Source: Arctopsyche grandis (taxonomy: Eukaryota; Arthropoda; Insecta; Trichoptera; Hydropsychidae). From it: DNA of 64,000 bases. Location of the stretch: the NCBI RefSeq assembly GCF_051622035.1, contig NC_135355.1:9858501-9922500 (forward strand), in the 5' to 3' direction. Every line of letters begins with the position of its first letter. The stretch's first letter is position 1. Both the position numbers and the translations under genes were made by a program. Below the pieces are notes generated by a model. That model was not told the origin of the DNA. It worked only from the letters and a program-made list of their open reading frames with translations, and did no database searches. This document shows positions 38,101-44,946 of this stretch, in pieces.

Positions 38101-41100
38101 TCTCAATTTCAGTCACTTTTCAAAGCCAAGACATAATGAATTACGGCAAGTATTATAGAAATATTTTAACTACCAGAAAGATAAGGCCAGATTAGATTTT
38201 ATATTATTTTTTTTTTAAATTGAGATGTGGACCTCAAGCTATTATTCAATCACTAGTATCTTTGTGTGTAACGAATGGAAAATATGCTCACGTGTTCTAT
38301 TTAATATACTTGGGGGAGGCGGCAAAGCCTATTTGGTGGATCAATGGAATTTAAGTGCTCGCAATAGATACAAACCTTTAAATTCAACTTATTTAACCCG
38401 CGAACAACTGAAAATAGGATTAATATTTTGTGAACCATTAAAGCAAGAATAAAAATATTATTTATATAGTACGAGGTTTGATAGCCCGGCATTGCTCTAG
38501 TAGATAAAATTTAATAAATGCAAAATGCATTTATTTCATTTGAAAATTATAAATAAATGTTTTTTTCATTTATAAAATTATTTTTACTACCGACATTCGA
38601 AGGTAAGCTCTAAAAATCATTAAAAAAATGCATCGCAATGAATGTTATAGACTGACCTTTCTTCTTTCGAATATGATTGGTTAAGATATTTAATATCGTG
38701 AAGCAAATCTATCCCTGATATATATTTATATATGTATGCGGCATTTTATATATGTAAAATACAATTCCAAATTACCATTTTTACCGACGACAGTTTGTTG
38801 TTTTACAACGTGAGTCGTTCATGTTTGACAGTGAACTTCCTGCGTTCCCCGTAAAATATAATATTTTACTATCAGTATTGTTACTTCGAGTAGAAAAATT
38901 AAGTTGAATATAAATTTTTTCATAAGTTCTAAGAAAGCTAATTTTATTTTTTCAATTTAATAATCAAAAAAAGAAAAATGGGGGCGCCTCGCAGCTCCCC
39001 TTGTCTATGGCGCTCCTAGGCACTTGCTTAGGCTGCTGCACCTTTGAGCCGGCCCTGGTTATAAGTCTAGAGGTAGGATAGTCACAGTGCTATCCATTGT
39101 TCCATTGTTGTAAATCCTTTGTAAAATAGGTTCTGCAAACCTTTAACAATGCATTTACAACCTTTGAACAATACGCGGCACCTTCTGGGTCCGGTGACTA
39201 TATACTTATAACTAGTCACCGGACCCAAAAGGCGTCGCGTATTGTTCAAAGATTGTAAATGCATTGTTAAAGGTTTGCCGAACCTTTTTTACAAAGGATT
39301 TACAGCAATGGAACAATGGATAGCACTGTGACTATCCTACCTCTACTTATAACTAGAGCCCGGAATCTGAAGGGGCTGTTTATTGTTCAAAGATTGTAAA
39401 TGCATTGTTAATGGTTTGGCGAACCTTTTTTACAAAGGATTTACAACAATGGAACAATAGGCGGCACGTTTCCGGCCCCTTCAGATTCCGACCTCTACTT
39501 ATAACAGTTACTTTTTTCACACCATCTCATTTCAATTGATTGGTTAATCTTACGGAGACATAATTATTTATCTATGTGAATTTGTACGCTATATAATCTG
39601 TCACTCTTTTTTTTATTTGAAATGTGTGATGTTAATTTTTAAATTGTTAACCCAATTTTTATTTTTGCACATCTGTTCTGAAACAGTATACTAATTAACG
39701 CGAATGACATGTGGCATTTTTATACCGGATTAACCATGGGAAATCCGATCAAATTTCGTCGACAGCCATGTGACGCCTAAGCGCGAAAATTTCGTAGGAA
39801 ACAGAAGCCTTTCGTCCATCCATCCTCCGAGACGTATTTTGATCTTACGCTGCAGCTGTCGATAAAAAAAACAAACTTTCAATGCACAATTATGAAGGTG
39901 TGACTTGTCGGGTACATAAACCATCGATTATATTCACATCAACACATTGAAGTCGGTTCGTTGTGACGTATGGAAGGTATTGTTTTTCGTTTGCCATTCG
40001 GCCGTCGATCAAAATCAAAACTTGTACAATATTTGCACTGGGGTGATGTTGACGTGATGTGAAAATGTGCCAGAGCTCTTTCCCCGCCAAATTTCGTACG
40101 CTACGCTCTTTACTACGTGTTTATGTGTTTTCTTACTACGTTGTGGCGACGTGTTCGACGGCCTTGCGATAAAAACAAACACATACGAGTATTCGAATAT
40201 GTATCTTCACTCCTACGCGCCCATTTGTTCAGATGTGTGTGCTCGACGAACTAATGCGCGCATTGACGCATTCTTCATGCTCCATTCATGTCTGAAACAA
40301 ATATAAAACATGTCTACATTGTTTCATATGTCCCTATTCAATTCAATTTCTAACTGGGCTCGAAAATTAGTTTTCACGAATGGGAGCGCTCGATAATTTT
40401 CAAAACATGCTTTTGATGCAAAACGAGTCCCGCTGCTTGCCAGACCTTGGTTTTGTGAATCCAGGTCGATCGTTTCTTATCACAGTTTGCCAATGTTTCT
40501 GATTTTCATTGAAACGGTTCCTGTAAAAAATTGGCATCTCCTTTCCTATCTCTCTTGCTAATATCAAGTTATTCAGCGTCTTGGGGCTCGCCAATTTGAT
40601 TATAAAATACTGCAAAAATGTCTCCATAGATGTCACTATGGATGTTTGTATGAATCCGCATTTCATAAAATGCTTATGTATATGGATTGATTGTATGTGT
40701 TTAAGTCGCTTTGGAGCGATATGTAAAGGCGAGTGTTCGTGTTCCATGAAATAAAATAATGGGGGGGGGGGATAGATGACTTGTACTTATGTAATAAACA
40801 TTATGTAATAAGTAAAATATGAGTTGACATATTTTAATATGTTCAATTAAAAAAAAATTAAAATGTTAGAACACGAAAGCACGGCTTTCATGTTTGTTCG
40901 GTAACTGATAGAATTTTTTTATTATCTATCAGTTACCGAAATGATTGTCGGTTGAAAATCAGTCTAAATCGGACATTCTACTTTCCACCTTCTCGTAGTC
41001 TTCACCGAGCAGATTTGTTAATTTTTACTTTATCTATGTACGTAGTAACAATATATGAAGTTTTGTGATTTTAACTCGGAATCGATCACTGATCACGTTT

Positions 41101-42589
41101 TCATGATCTAGAAAAAATGCGTGTCTGTTTGTCGTGTATTCTTTTTATTTTATTAAAGTTCCTGTCAAAGAGCTCCTCTTTGACAGGAACGAACTTATTT
41201 TATGCACGGTTATTAGTGAAGAAATTGAAATGGCAGTGGGCGGGTTACGTGGCTAGAAGAATCGACGAAAGTTGGACAAAAGTAGTGCTAGAATAGTAGC
41301 CGAGAGCATGTAAAAGGGTAAAAGGAAATTGGGTAGACTAAATTAGGAAAATGTGTGGGGTGAGATGAGTGGGAGCGTGTTAGAGAGGCCTTCATCCAGC
41401 AGTGGATGATGTTGATATGATTTAATATAATACAATATATGTAGGTATATAGACTTGTCTGTCGATCAGTGGGCAACTCAACTCAGATCCAGGGCCGCCG
41501 AGAGGAATCCCAGGCCCTCGAAAAAATAATTCCATACCCTATGACAAACCAAAAAAAATCTTATAGATATATTTTTAATATACGAAAAATCTATCAGAAC
41601 TATTAGAAAAATACCTATATGTTAAATGCTATTTTTTGAAATAATTGAATGAGAAAGTATGATATAACAGGTACGATTTCACATGGACACAAAGAATGCG
41701 CGGATCGAAAAATAATAAACATTTAGAATTAAAGAAATATAAGTATTTTTATGTCGAATAATATAATATATCAATCAGTCGAACGTCTCAACACGGGGCC
41801 CCTCAAGTAGTCCGGGCTCTGGAACTTTAACCCCAGCTTCCCCTCCTCTCGGCGGCCCTATTCAGATCTACCCCCATAAAAAATCTGAAAAACATAAATT
41901 TGTATTTTTACACTGGGCAAATGTGCTAGTAATATTATACCATCAATGCACATTTTATGGTACTTAGAGGCCACAAACCTGTACGCTGGTAGTAAACAAT
42001 CGTAAACTGGCTAAACTCCCACCACGCGGACCGCTTGCACTTATCACCATTTGCGTCATATTTAATGTGTACGTTGAGCAGTCACGCCTTCACAAAACAC
42101 TAAAAATAGGTCAAGATCTCGCTGTCAAAAGCACACTGACATCCTGTTGTTTCAAACGCCGATTTCTGTTGTTCGATTGCGTATGTATATACACGCAGGG
42201 ATAAAACCAGAAAAATAACACTGGCCACTGTTGCCTTTGTAGGAAAACCAACTGGTTTTAGGTTGGCTATTATAGTCAACGCCTTGGAGTCGTAGTTAGA
42301 GTTCAATTTCCTCTCAGGCTCAACGGCCTGCAAAAACTGGGCTGATCCTCTCGGCTTACACGATGAATTGCCCCGTATCGATTGCAAATTTAGAATTGAT
42401 TCCATATCATTTGCTGGTAAACTTAAATCAGATTATTAATGTTGTTTATTTATTTTTTCAGATTTTCTGAAACCTCGGAAGAGAGCCGCTGCCGGTGATT
42501 GTCCCTCGCCTAAGAAGTTGGCTCGTATGTCGTCTCTGGAGTCTGCTTCTCCGGCCACCACCCTGGTGCCGACGTCTGCTCCTAAATAA
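13761..42589 (+). CDS. dap: CIP/KIP cyclin-dependent kinase inhibitor (dacapo / p21-p27-p57 family)
   Basis: Two coding exons, 13761-14265 and 42462-42589, give 210 aa. Start ATG at 13761; upstream in-frame starts are only GTG. Residues 51-59 (SRVRRNLFG) match the cyclin-docking RNLFG of p27. Residues 80-106 (DSKRYNYDF...ARYAWW) match the CDK-binding part (p27 KWNFDF...YEW). Residues 26-45 are an Ala-Ser repeat and 113-140 a Pro-Leu-Ala repeat. The donor CCG|GTATGT splits a codon that the acceptor TTTTTTCAG|AT completes as Asp169. The joined sequence [13 protein letters not shown] is a PCNA-binding box with the Thr-Asp and +4 basic residue of a CRL4-Cdt2 degron. A basic stretch and SPKK (CDK-type site, possible nuclear signal) follow, then the stop. 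Family proteins bind cyclin-CDK2 and block S-phase entry. The tyrosine pair of p27 FYYRPP is not evident (LAPRPP at that place). The join rests on motif and phase, not on a transcript. Confidence 0.88.
14795..14905 (+). repeat. Fragment of the CACTG-ended foldback family
   Basis: CATTATCATATTCGAATTCAG then TGGGTCAAACTTAGTAAAGATTGATTA, followed by GCTCCGCTCTGG and TTTTGTTGTTGCTC, matches the right arm of 7212-7861. AACTTAGTAAAG and CTTTACTAAGTTT form a short local inverted repeat. Confidence 0.5.
15200..15947 (-). pseudogene. Jockey-type LINE reverse-transcriptase C-terminus, interrupted by a MITE
   Basis: The minus-strand frame has [47 protein letters not shown] and SRFYDRI, the standard C-terminal signature of Jockey-clade ORF2. 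It is 5'-truncated near 15950. A 125-bp MITE (15304-15428) lies in the coding sequence; the apparent stop comes from the MITE. Beyond it the same frame continues with [20 protein letters not shown] and ends at 15200, as Jockey ORF2 proteins do. It is a dead fragment inside the CDK-inhibitor intron. Confidence 0.85.
15304..15428. mobile_element. Palindromic hAT-type MITE (copy 2) with 8-bp target duplication
   Basis: Starts TAGAGGTAGGATAG, ends GGGTCCGGTGACTA, centre AAGGTTCGGCAAACCTT. Flanked by exact GTTATTAG at 15296-15303 and 15429-15436. Inserted within the Jockey ORF2 fragment. Confidence 0.85.
16357..17063. mobile_element. Non-autonomous hAT element with perfect target duplication
   Basis: Ends CAGTGGTGTAGT and ACTACACCACTG, flanked by exact GGCATATT at 16349-16356 and 17064-17071. 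Subterminal blocks are AACCAGGTCGGTG (left) and CCAGGGCGGTGACCTGG (right). A run of C lies at about 16411-16427. No transposase domain is recognisable in the 707 bp. Confidence 0.85.
17800..18130 (+). promoter_or_regulatory. Candidate regulatory island with two E2F-like sites
   Basis: TTTCCCGCGC at 17818-17827 fits TTTSSCGC exactly. TTTTTGCGCGGGAA at 18003-18016 is a one-mismatch palindromic form. The interval is richer in CG than its surroundings and lies 3.6 kb inside the CDK-inhibitor intron. It may be an enhancer or an alternative promoter; nothing in the sequence proves activity. Confidence 0.3.
18131..19380. other. Intronic sequence, nothing firm
   Basis: A 133-codon frame at 18598-18999 lacks recognisable domains and splice support; it is probably chance. 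Confidence 0.4.
19381..19490. repeat. Possible DNA-transposon relic rich in TACCGGTA
   Basis: GGATTGCCATTTACCGTCAAA, TAACCGGTAGACGGTAAT, CTACCGGTATTTAGCGGTAAA form several weak inverted repeats. Too decayed to classify. Confidence 0.3.
19860..20330. promoter_or_regulatory. CpG-rich island in the CDK-inhibitor intron
   Basis: About 470 bp with many CG dinucleotides (CGCGCG, GTGCGCGTGCGCATGCGC, CGTACGTACG, GAGCGAGACGG) amid AT-rich DNA. Both strands have long open frames because stop codons are AT-rich, so those frames are not evidence of coding. It could be an alternative promoter, an enhancer or a non-coding RNA start. Confidence 0.4.
20331..22185. other. Intronic sequence with low-complexity patches
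   Basis: A GCTCCTGCTCC-rich patch at 21538-21605, CCGTTTACCATGCATACAT twice at 21140-21205, an inverted Helitron-like end at 21840-21900, and tandem AAAAAAGTATTTTCG units at 22080-22130. No gene. Confidence 0.45.
22186..22258. repeat. Short direct duplication
   Basis: TTTTGCCAATAATAACTGATGA occurs twice, about 48 bp apart, each followed by (C/A)CAGA or CTAGA. Confidence 0.6.
22290..22622 (+). pseudogene. RTE-type LINE C-terminal fragment
   Basis: Broken frames read [30 protein letters not shown] and [10 protein letters not shown], the C-terminal region of RTE-like reverse transcriptases. Stops and frameshifts throughout. It continues into an unrelated 140-codon open frame that has no RT signature. 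Confidence 0.7.
22623..23844. other. Intronic sequence, nothing firm
   Basis: Contains a perfect 19-bp-arm hairpin (22902-22920 with 22935-22953). The GC-rich patch at 23465-23700 has open frames without recognisable motifs. Confidence 0.4.
23845..24180 (+). pseudogene. hAT-like transposase first-exon relic (copy 2)
   Basis: Frame from ATG 23962: [14 protein letters not shown], then [21 protein letters not shown], a stop, then [16 protein letters not shown] and donor-like AAG|GTAGGC at about 24125. It matches 523-865 in coding and flanking sequence. The in-frame TAA makes it a relic. Confidence 0.5.
24285..24560 (-). repeat. Helitron-like non-autonomous fragment (minus)
   Basis: Begins ACTAGCTGAATCCCGTTCCCG, which is CGGGATTCAGCTAGT on the minus strand, followed by a (CCCGTT)n run. 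The reverse orientation matches the 48010-48376 copy, including CATTGCAACG and the ACAGACAGA-type region near 24530. Confidence 0.45.
24561..25862. other. Intronic sequence, nothing recognised
   Basis: No exon or repeat could be supported apart from ACATAC/ATGTAC runs at 25270-25295. Confidence 0.4.
25863..26201. repeat. GC-rich foldback repeat
   Basis: Ends GTTCACTCGGATTAGCG and GGTACTGGCGAATTGTTATG, shared with 1341-1490 (inverted). Inside, GGCGGCACTGCGCTGCAGCG pairs with a GCGCTGCGTCGTTGTAGCGC / ACTGTCGCC segment, so much of it can fold back. Confidence 0.55.
26262..26360 (+). repeat. 5' part of the hAT-like relic family (copy 3)
   Basis: AATATTCTGATTTGTGTATATCAAACATAATTCTAA and GTTAAAATAACACA match the non-coding lead of 23845-24180. 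It is cut off by the MITE at 26373. Confidence 0.5.
26373..26460. mobile_element. Palindromic hAT-type MITE, truncated (copy 3)
   Basis: TAGAGTGCGGACCC end and the GTAAATGCTTTGTTAAAGG-TTTGCCGAACCTTTTTT centre. The far half is replaced by the foldback repeat that follows. Confidence 0.6.
26455..26660. repeat. Foldback repeat, 'AGAGCAAAAAAGGTT' family
   Basis: CACTCTAGCTTTGTA, CAGAGATCGGTGGACAAGTTG, AAAAAATGGTTCTCTATTATCAA and AGAGAGCAAAAAAAGGTTGAC; blocks recur at 405-545, 5396-5512, 5876-6120 and 12865. Confidence 0.45.
26661..32674. other. Six-kilobase intronic stretch with few repeats
   Basis: No SINE, LINE or MITE family of this window is recognisable here and base composition is more balanced than in the flanks, especially 27.2-29.2 kb. 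Open frames at 27307-27561, 28568-28897 and 28808-29200 (minus) show no domain. It may hold enhancers or a non-coding transcript of the CDK-inhibitor gene; that is inference from absence of repeats only. Confidence 0.4.
32675..32790 (-). pseudogene. RTE-type LINE 3' end (minus)
   Basis: On the minus strand [20 protein letters not shown], then an ATCAGTGGTTGCTGAATG and (GATGAT)n tail, matching the 12480 and 41190 tails. Confidence 0.65.
32778..32920. repeat. Repeat shared with 41022-41135
   Basis: TTTTTACTTTATCTAC, AGTAACAATAGATGAAGTTTTGTGAT and CTAGAAAAAATGTGTCTGT occur in the same order at 41022-41135. Class unknown. Confidence 0.5.
32921..34119. other. Intronic sequence, no supported gene
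   Basis: The 33560-33960 segment is less AT-rich with overlapping open frames on both strands (up to 112 codons) but no recognisable domain. Confidence 0.4.
34120..34435 (+). repeat. tRNA-derived SINE with an inserted hairpin (copy 5)
   Basis: Head CCAGCAATATGGCTCGGTGATTG and B-box-like GGGATCGATCCC; body GCTGGTCAGACTTGAATATTTG and GTCGATCGTTTCCTATACGG. The body is then broken by a hairpin (34257-34273 pairs with 34300-34316). The 3' end is AAGGCGCATTGGGGTGTACC and TCTCCCTGG with an A-rich tail. Confidence 0.75.
34436..35082. other. Intronic sequence, nothing recognised
   Basis: AT-rich without repeat-family or coding signal. Confidence 0.4.
35083..35174. repeat. (TA)n microsatellite, about 92 bp
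   Basis: Uninterrupted alternating A and T. Confidence 0.95.
35175..36229. other. Intronic sequence, nothing recognised
   Basis: Includes a GGGACGGGACGGGAC patch near 35718 and T-rich open frames with no domain. Confidence 0.4.
36230..36365 (-). repeat. LINE 3'-end fragment (minus)
   Basis: On the minus strand, CACTTTGGGGCGAACTCTAG then an (AATAAATAAT)n tail. It resembles the 3' end of the LINE at 36820-37470 (CGCTTTGGGGCAACCTG and a similar tail). Confidence 0.45.
36450..36685 (-). repeat. tRNA-derived SINE (copy 6, minus)
   Basis: Minus-strand head CAGCAGCGTGGCCTAGTGG, B box GGGCTCGAGACCC, then CGATCGTTTCATATCAG, TTTTCATTGAAACGGTTCC and AAAAATTTGGC. Ends in TTTCTCAATAGATATCTATG. Confidence 0.75.
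36820..37470 (+). pseudogene. LINE reverse-transcriptase C-terminus and 3' UTR
   Basis: First part: [13 protein letters not shown] and [20 protein letters not shown], the 'LEF.S..W.P......ERVQ..FLR' signature near the end of many LINE RTs. After a frame break caused by a small hairpin (36989-37027), a second frame has [23 protein letters not shown] and [16 protein letters not shown], the usual RT tail. The 3' UTR ends in an (AATAAATAAT)-type tail near 37465. Clade not assigned. Confidence 0.7.
37471..37555. other. Short AT-rich spacer
   Basis: Nothing recognised. Confidence 0.4.
37556..37700 (+). repeat. Helitron-like 3' end relic
   Basis: AGAGACTTTGTATGTAAGG, ACATCGAAAACAAA and ATACCGAGCGAAGCCGGATAA match 3406-3640. 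The (GATAC)n run at 37768-37788 lies just downstream. Confidence 0.4.
37701..38955. other. Intronic sequence, nothing recognised
   Basis: Short open frames at 37870-38136 and 38225-38452 lack motifs. Confidence 0.4.
38965..39057. repeat. hAT-like terminal relic
   Basis: GGGGGCGCCTCGCAGCTCCC ... GCTGCACCTTTGAGCCGGCCCTGG ends in a terminus whose reverse, CCAGGGCCGGCTCAAAGG, resembles CAGGGCC-type hAT ends such as that at 41490. No partner end was found. Confidence 0.35.
39068..39200. mobile_element. Palindromic hAT-type MITE (copy 4, first of a stack of three)
   Basis: Starts TAGAGGTAGGATAGTCACAG, ends GGGTCCGGTGACTA; almost identical to copy 2 at 15304. Flanks are GTTATAAG(TC) on the left and TATA then CTTATAAC on the right. 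Confidence 0.8.
39213..39345. mobile_element. Palindromic hAT-type MITE (copy 5, inverted)
   Basis: Reverse orientation to copy 4: starts TAGTCACCGGACCC, ends CTATCCTACCTCTA. Flanked by CTTATAAC at 39205-39212 and 39346-39353. Confidence 0.85.
39354..39497. mobile_element. Palindromic hAT-type MITE (copy 6, different subtype)
   Basis: Starts TAGAGCCCGGAATCTGAAGG, ends CAGATTCCGACCTCTA. Flanked by CTTATAAC at 39346-39353 and 39498-39505. Its terminal sequence differs from copies 4 and 5 but the centre (GTTAATGGTTTGGCGAACC) is related. Confidence 0.85.
39506..40424. other. Intronic sequence, nothing recognised
   Basis: Open frames near 39730-40306 show no domain. Confidence 0.4.
40425..40645 (+). 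repeat. tRNA-derived SINE, 5'-truncated (copy 7)
   Basis: Starts within the B box (CGAGTCCCGCTGC), then GCCAGACCTTGG, CCAGGTCGATCGTTTCTTATC, GATTTTCATTGAAACGGTTCC and AAAAAATTGGCATC. A run of G at 40760-40770 follows downstream. Confidence 0.7.
41022..41135. repeat. Repeat shared with 32778-32920
   Basis: TTTTTACTTTATCTATG, AGTAACAATATATGAAGTTTTGTGAT and CTAGAAAAAATGCGTGTCTG. Confidence 0.5.
41190..41418 (+). pseudogene. RTE-type LINE C-terminus and 3' end
   Basis: Frames read [38 protein letters not shown] and REAFIQQW with stops between. The tail is CCAGCAGTGGATGATG. Matches the 22290 and 12480 fragments. Confidence 0.7.
41490..41860. mobile_element. Non-autonomous hAT element, 'CAGGGCCGCCGAGAGGA' ends
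   Basis: Left end CAGGGCCGCCGAGAGGA, right end TCCTCTCGGCGGCCCTA (an inverted match apart from a few bases). Flanks CTCAGATC (41482-41489) and TTCAGATC (41861-41868) are an 8-bp duplication with one mismatch. 371 bp, no transposase. Confidence 0.8.
41869..42461. other. End of the large intron before coding exon 2
   Basis: A 101-codon minus-strand frame at 42100-42405 has no recognised motif and is antisense to the intron; not called as a gene. The polypyrimidine tract TTTATTTATTTTTTCAG precedes the exon. Confidence 0.5.
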
Positions 42590-42605
42590 TGTGCCTTGAA
42601 TATTA

Positions 42606-43013
<408 letters not shown>

Positions 43014-43577
43014 TCACATGATAAATGTCGATTTGCCTGACATTATTGAATGCGTACATATTGGACAATTTCGTTGAAATGTTTGGTGTGTTTCAAGTTA
43101 GCAGTTTTACAAAATTTTTATACAAATGTATATGTTTGAAAAATCAATAATAAGTTTATTTCAATAACAATTAGGTGTTGTGTAATCAATCAGTGGCTGA
43201 AATAAGGCGGCTATTATAATTTAGTTCCATTTAGAATTAAATACGAAATTTTAAACATCTTGATCAACATTTTAGAAATGTGTTATTCAAGCGGATGATT
43301 TTACTGCATTTTTTAATATTGAAAGTTTACGGTAAAAATATAATTGTTCTGACTGTGGAAACTGTTTCGAAATACTTTCATGCATAAAATATACATGGTT
43401 AATGTTTAACATGGACTGGTTATTAGTAATTTCTTTGTACTTCTGACTGTTTTGATATTTCCCACAAAATAAGTCTCTGCTGAATCATTTCACTATCGAG
43501 ATTTTGGATATTAAAAATGTATGTATGTAAAAATAATATGTAAATTAGTAATTTGTGTAGTTCTGATATGAAATTTT

Positions 43578-43642
<65 letters not shown>
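43578..43642. repeat. (TA)n microsatellite, about 65 bp
   Basis: Uninterrupted TA repeats followed by AAATATATATAATT. Confidence 0.95.
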
Positions 43643-43646
<4 letters not shown>

Positions 43647-44785
43647 TATATAATTCTGAAAAAATGTCAACTTAATTGAAATTTCATTGCTTCAATATAT
43701 AGTATGTATGTAAATATAATTAGGCATATTACTATAAGTATGAATATTTAATTTGTGAGAAATACAATTTTATTTTTCCAGTGTTCTTAAATTCAGGTGC
43801 ATATATTACCAATGAAAAAACAAATTTCATGCACGATATTTAAATACAGTTTGATCTGAAAATTGGATCGATTAAATAAATAACGGTCATTTTAATTGTT
43901 ACTTTAACCAAAGATCAGAACACATTTTGTAATAACATAAAAAATGTTAACAGAGAACGTGTTATATTATAACATTAATAAGATCTTGTTTATTACATAT
44001 GGTATTGCAATTTTCTATTTATTGATTTATTTTTCACGGCTGTTTTAGAACTCTTAATATACATCTTTAAATTAAATGAGTTAATTAATTTTAAAAATTA
44101 TTTATCTATATTGTATTTAAATATGATGAATTTGCCGATCCCACCCTCTGTATATTGGTTTTAAGTTTGCACAGGGTGGATGTATACAATCACATTACAA
44201 AAAAAAAAAAAAAAATTGTGGAGATTTTAGTACCTGCCCTGTACATTTTTTAAATTTTTATTATTACTTTATTTTGTTGTGAATTGATGATGTTGAATGC
44301 GTATATTGGAAGACTAAGCTCTTTCACACAAATGAAAAATGTACAAAATAAATTTTATGTGTATTATAAATTTATATTCAAATCAGTGGTTTTTAATCTT
44401 TAATGTGTACCCTTAGGTATTTATGTGTAGTAAAATATTAAACTAGCATATTGTAATTATTCGGTTAAAATGGTTAACACCAGTAAACCTCTATTTTGAA
44501 TTATTGATTTTTGCATATTGTGATTACAATAGGCAAGAATCGTAGTGGAATACTCAAAACGAGATGTGTACTGTTTGTGACAAACCCTTGTATCTCAAAA
44601 CTAGTCATTTTAAAGCTGCACGTATCCAATCTTTAATTATTTATTTTGTGTTGTTATTTGTCAATTTTTTATATCTATTCCAGTTTTTTTATATTATTTT
44701 GAATGTTTTTTTTTATTGGTATATCAAGTATACCAAAAATTGATTAGATTACTATAAATAAGTATATTCCTCTATAATATATCCG

Positions 44786-44946
44786 CTGTAGGAAGAGACT
44801 TGGATAAAACGTACACGCTATCTCTTTGAGCGCCTCTCCACCAATAGCGTTTCGTATTGACAATAGAACATTGTACGTACGAAATGCTATTGGTCGAGAT
44901 GGGGTGAAAGAGATAGCATGTACGTTTTACCTAAGTCTTCCTACAG
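44786..44946. mobile_element. Hairpin MITE, 'CTGTAGGAAGA' family (copy 2)
   Basis: Ends CTGTAGGAAGAGACTTGG and CCTAAGTCTTCCTACAG; inner halves TAAAACGTACACGCTATCTC / GAGATAGCATGTACGTTTTA and CACCAATAGCGTTTCGTA / TACGAAATGCTATTGGT pair. Flanks TATATCC and GGATTATATA extend the symmetry. It lies in the presumed 3' UTR of the CDK inhibitor. Confidence 0.8.

Larger units (their letters stand above)
14266..42461 (+). other. 28.2-kb intron of the CDK inhibitor gene
   Basis: Donor GTATGT at 14266 and acceptor TTTATTTTTTCAG ending at 42461. It contains Jockey, RTE, SINE, hAT and MITE relics (listed separately), two GC-rich islands (about 17.8-18.1 and 19.86-20.33 kb) and a long stretch with few repeats (26.7-32.6 kb). 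No nested protein-coding gene could be supported. Confidence 0.8.

Noticed and set aside
42100..42405. 101-codon minus-strand frame near exon 2
   Set aside because: No motif, splice partner or promoter; antisense in an intron.
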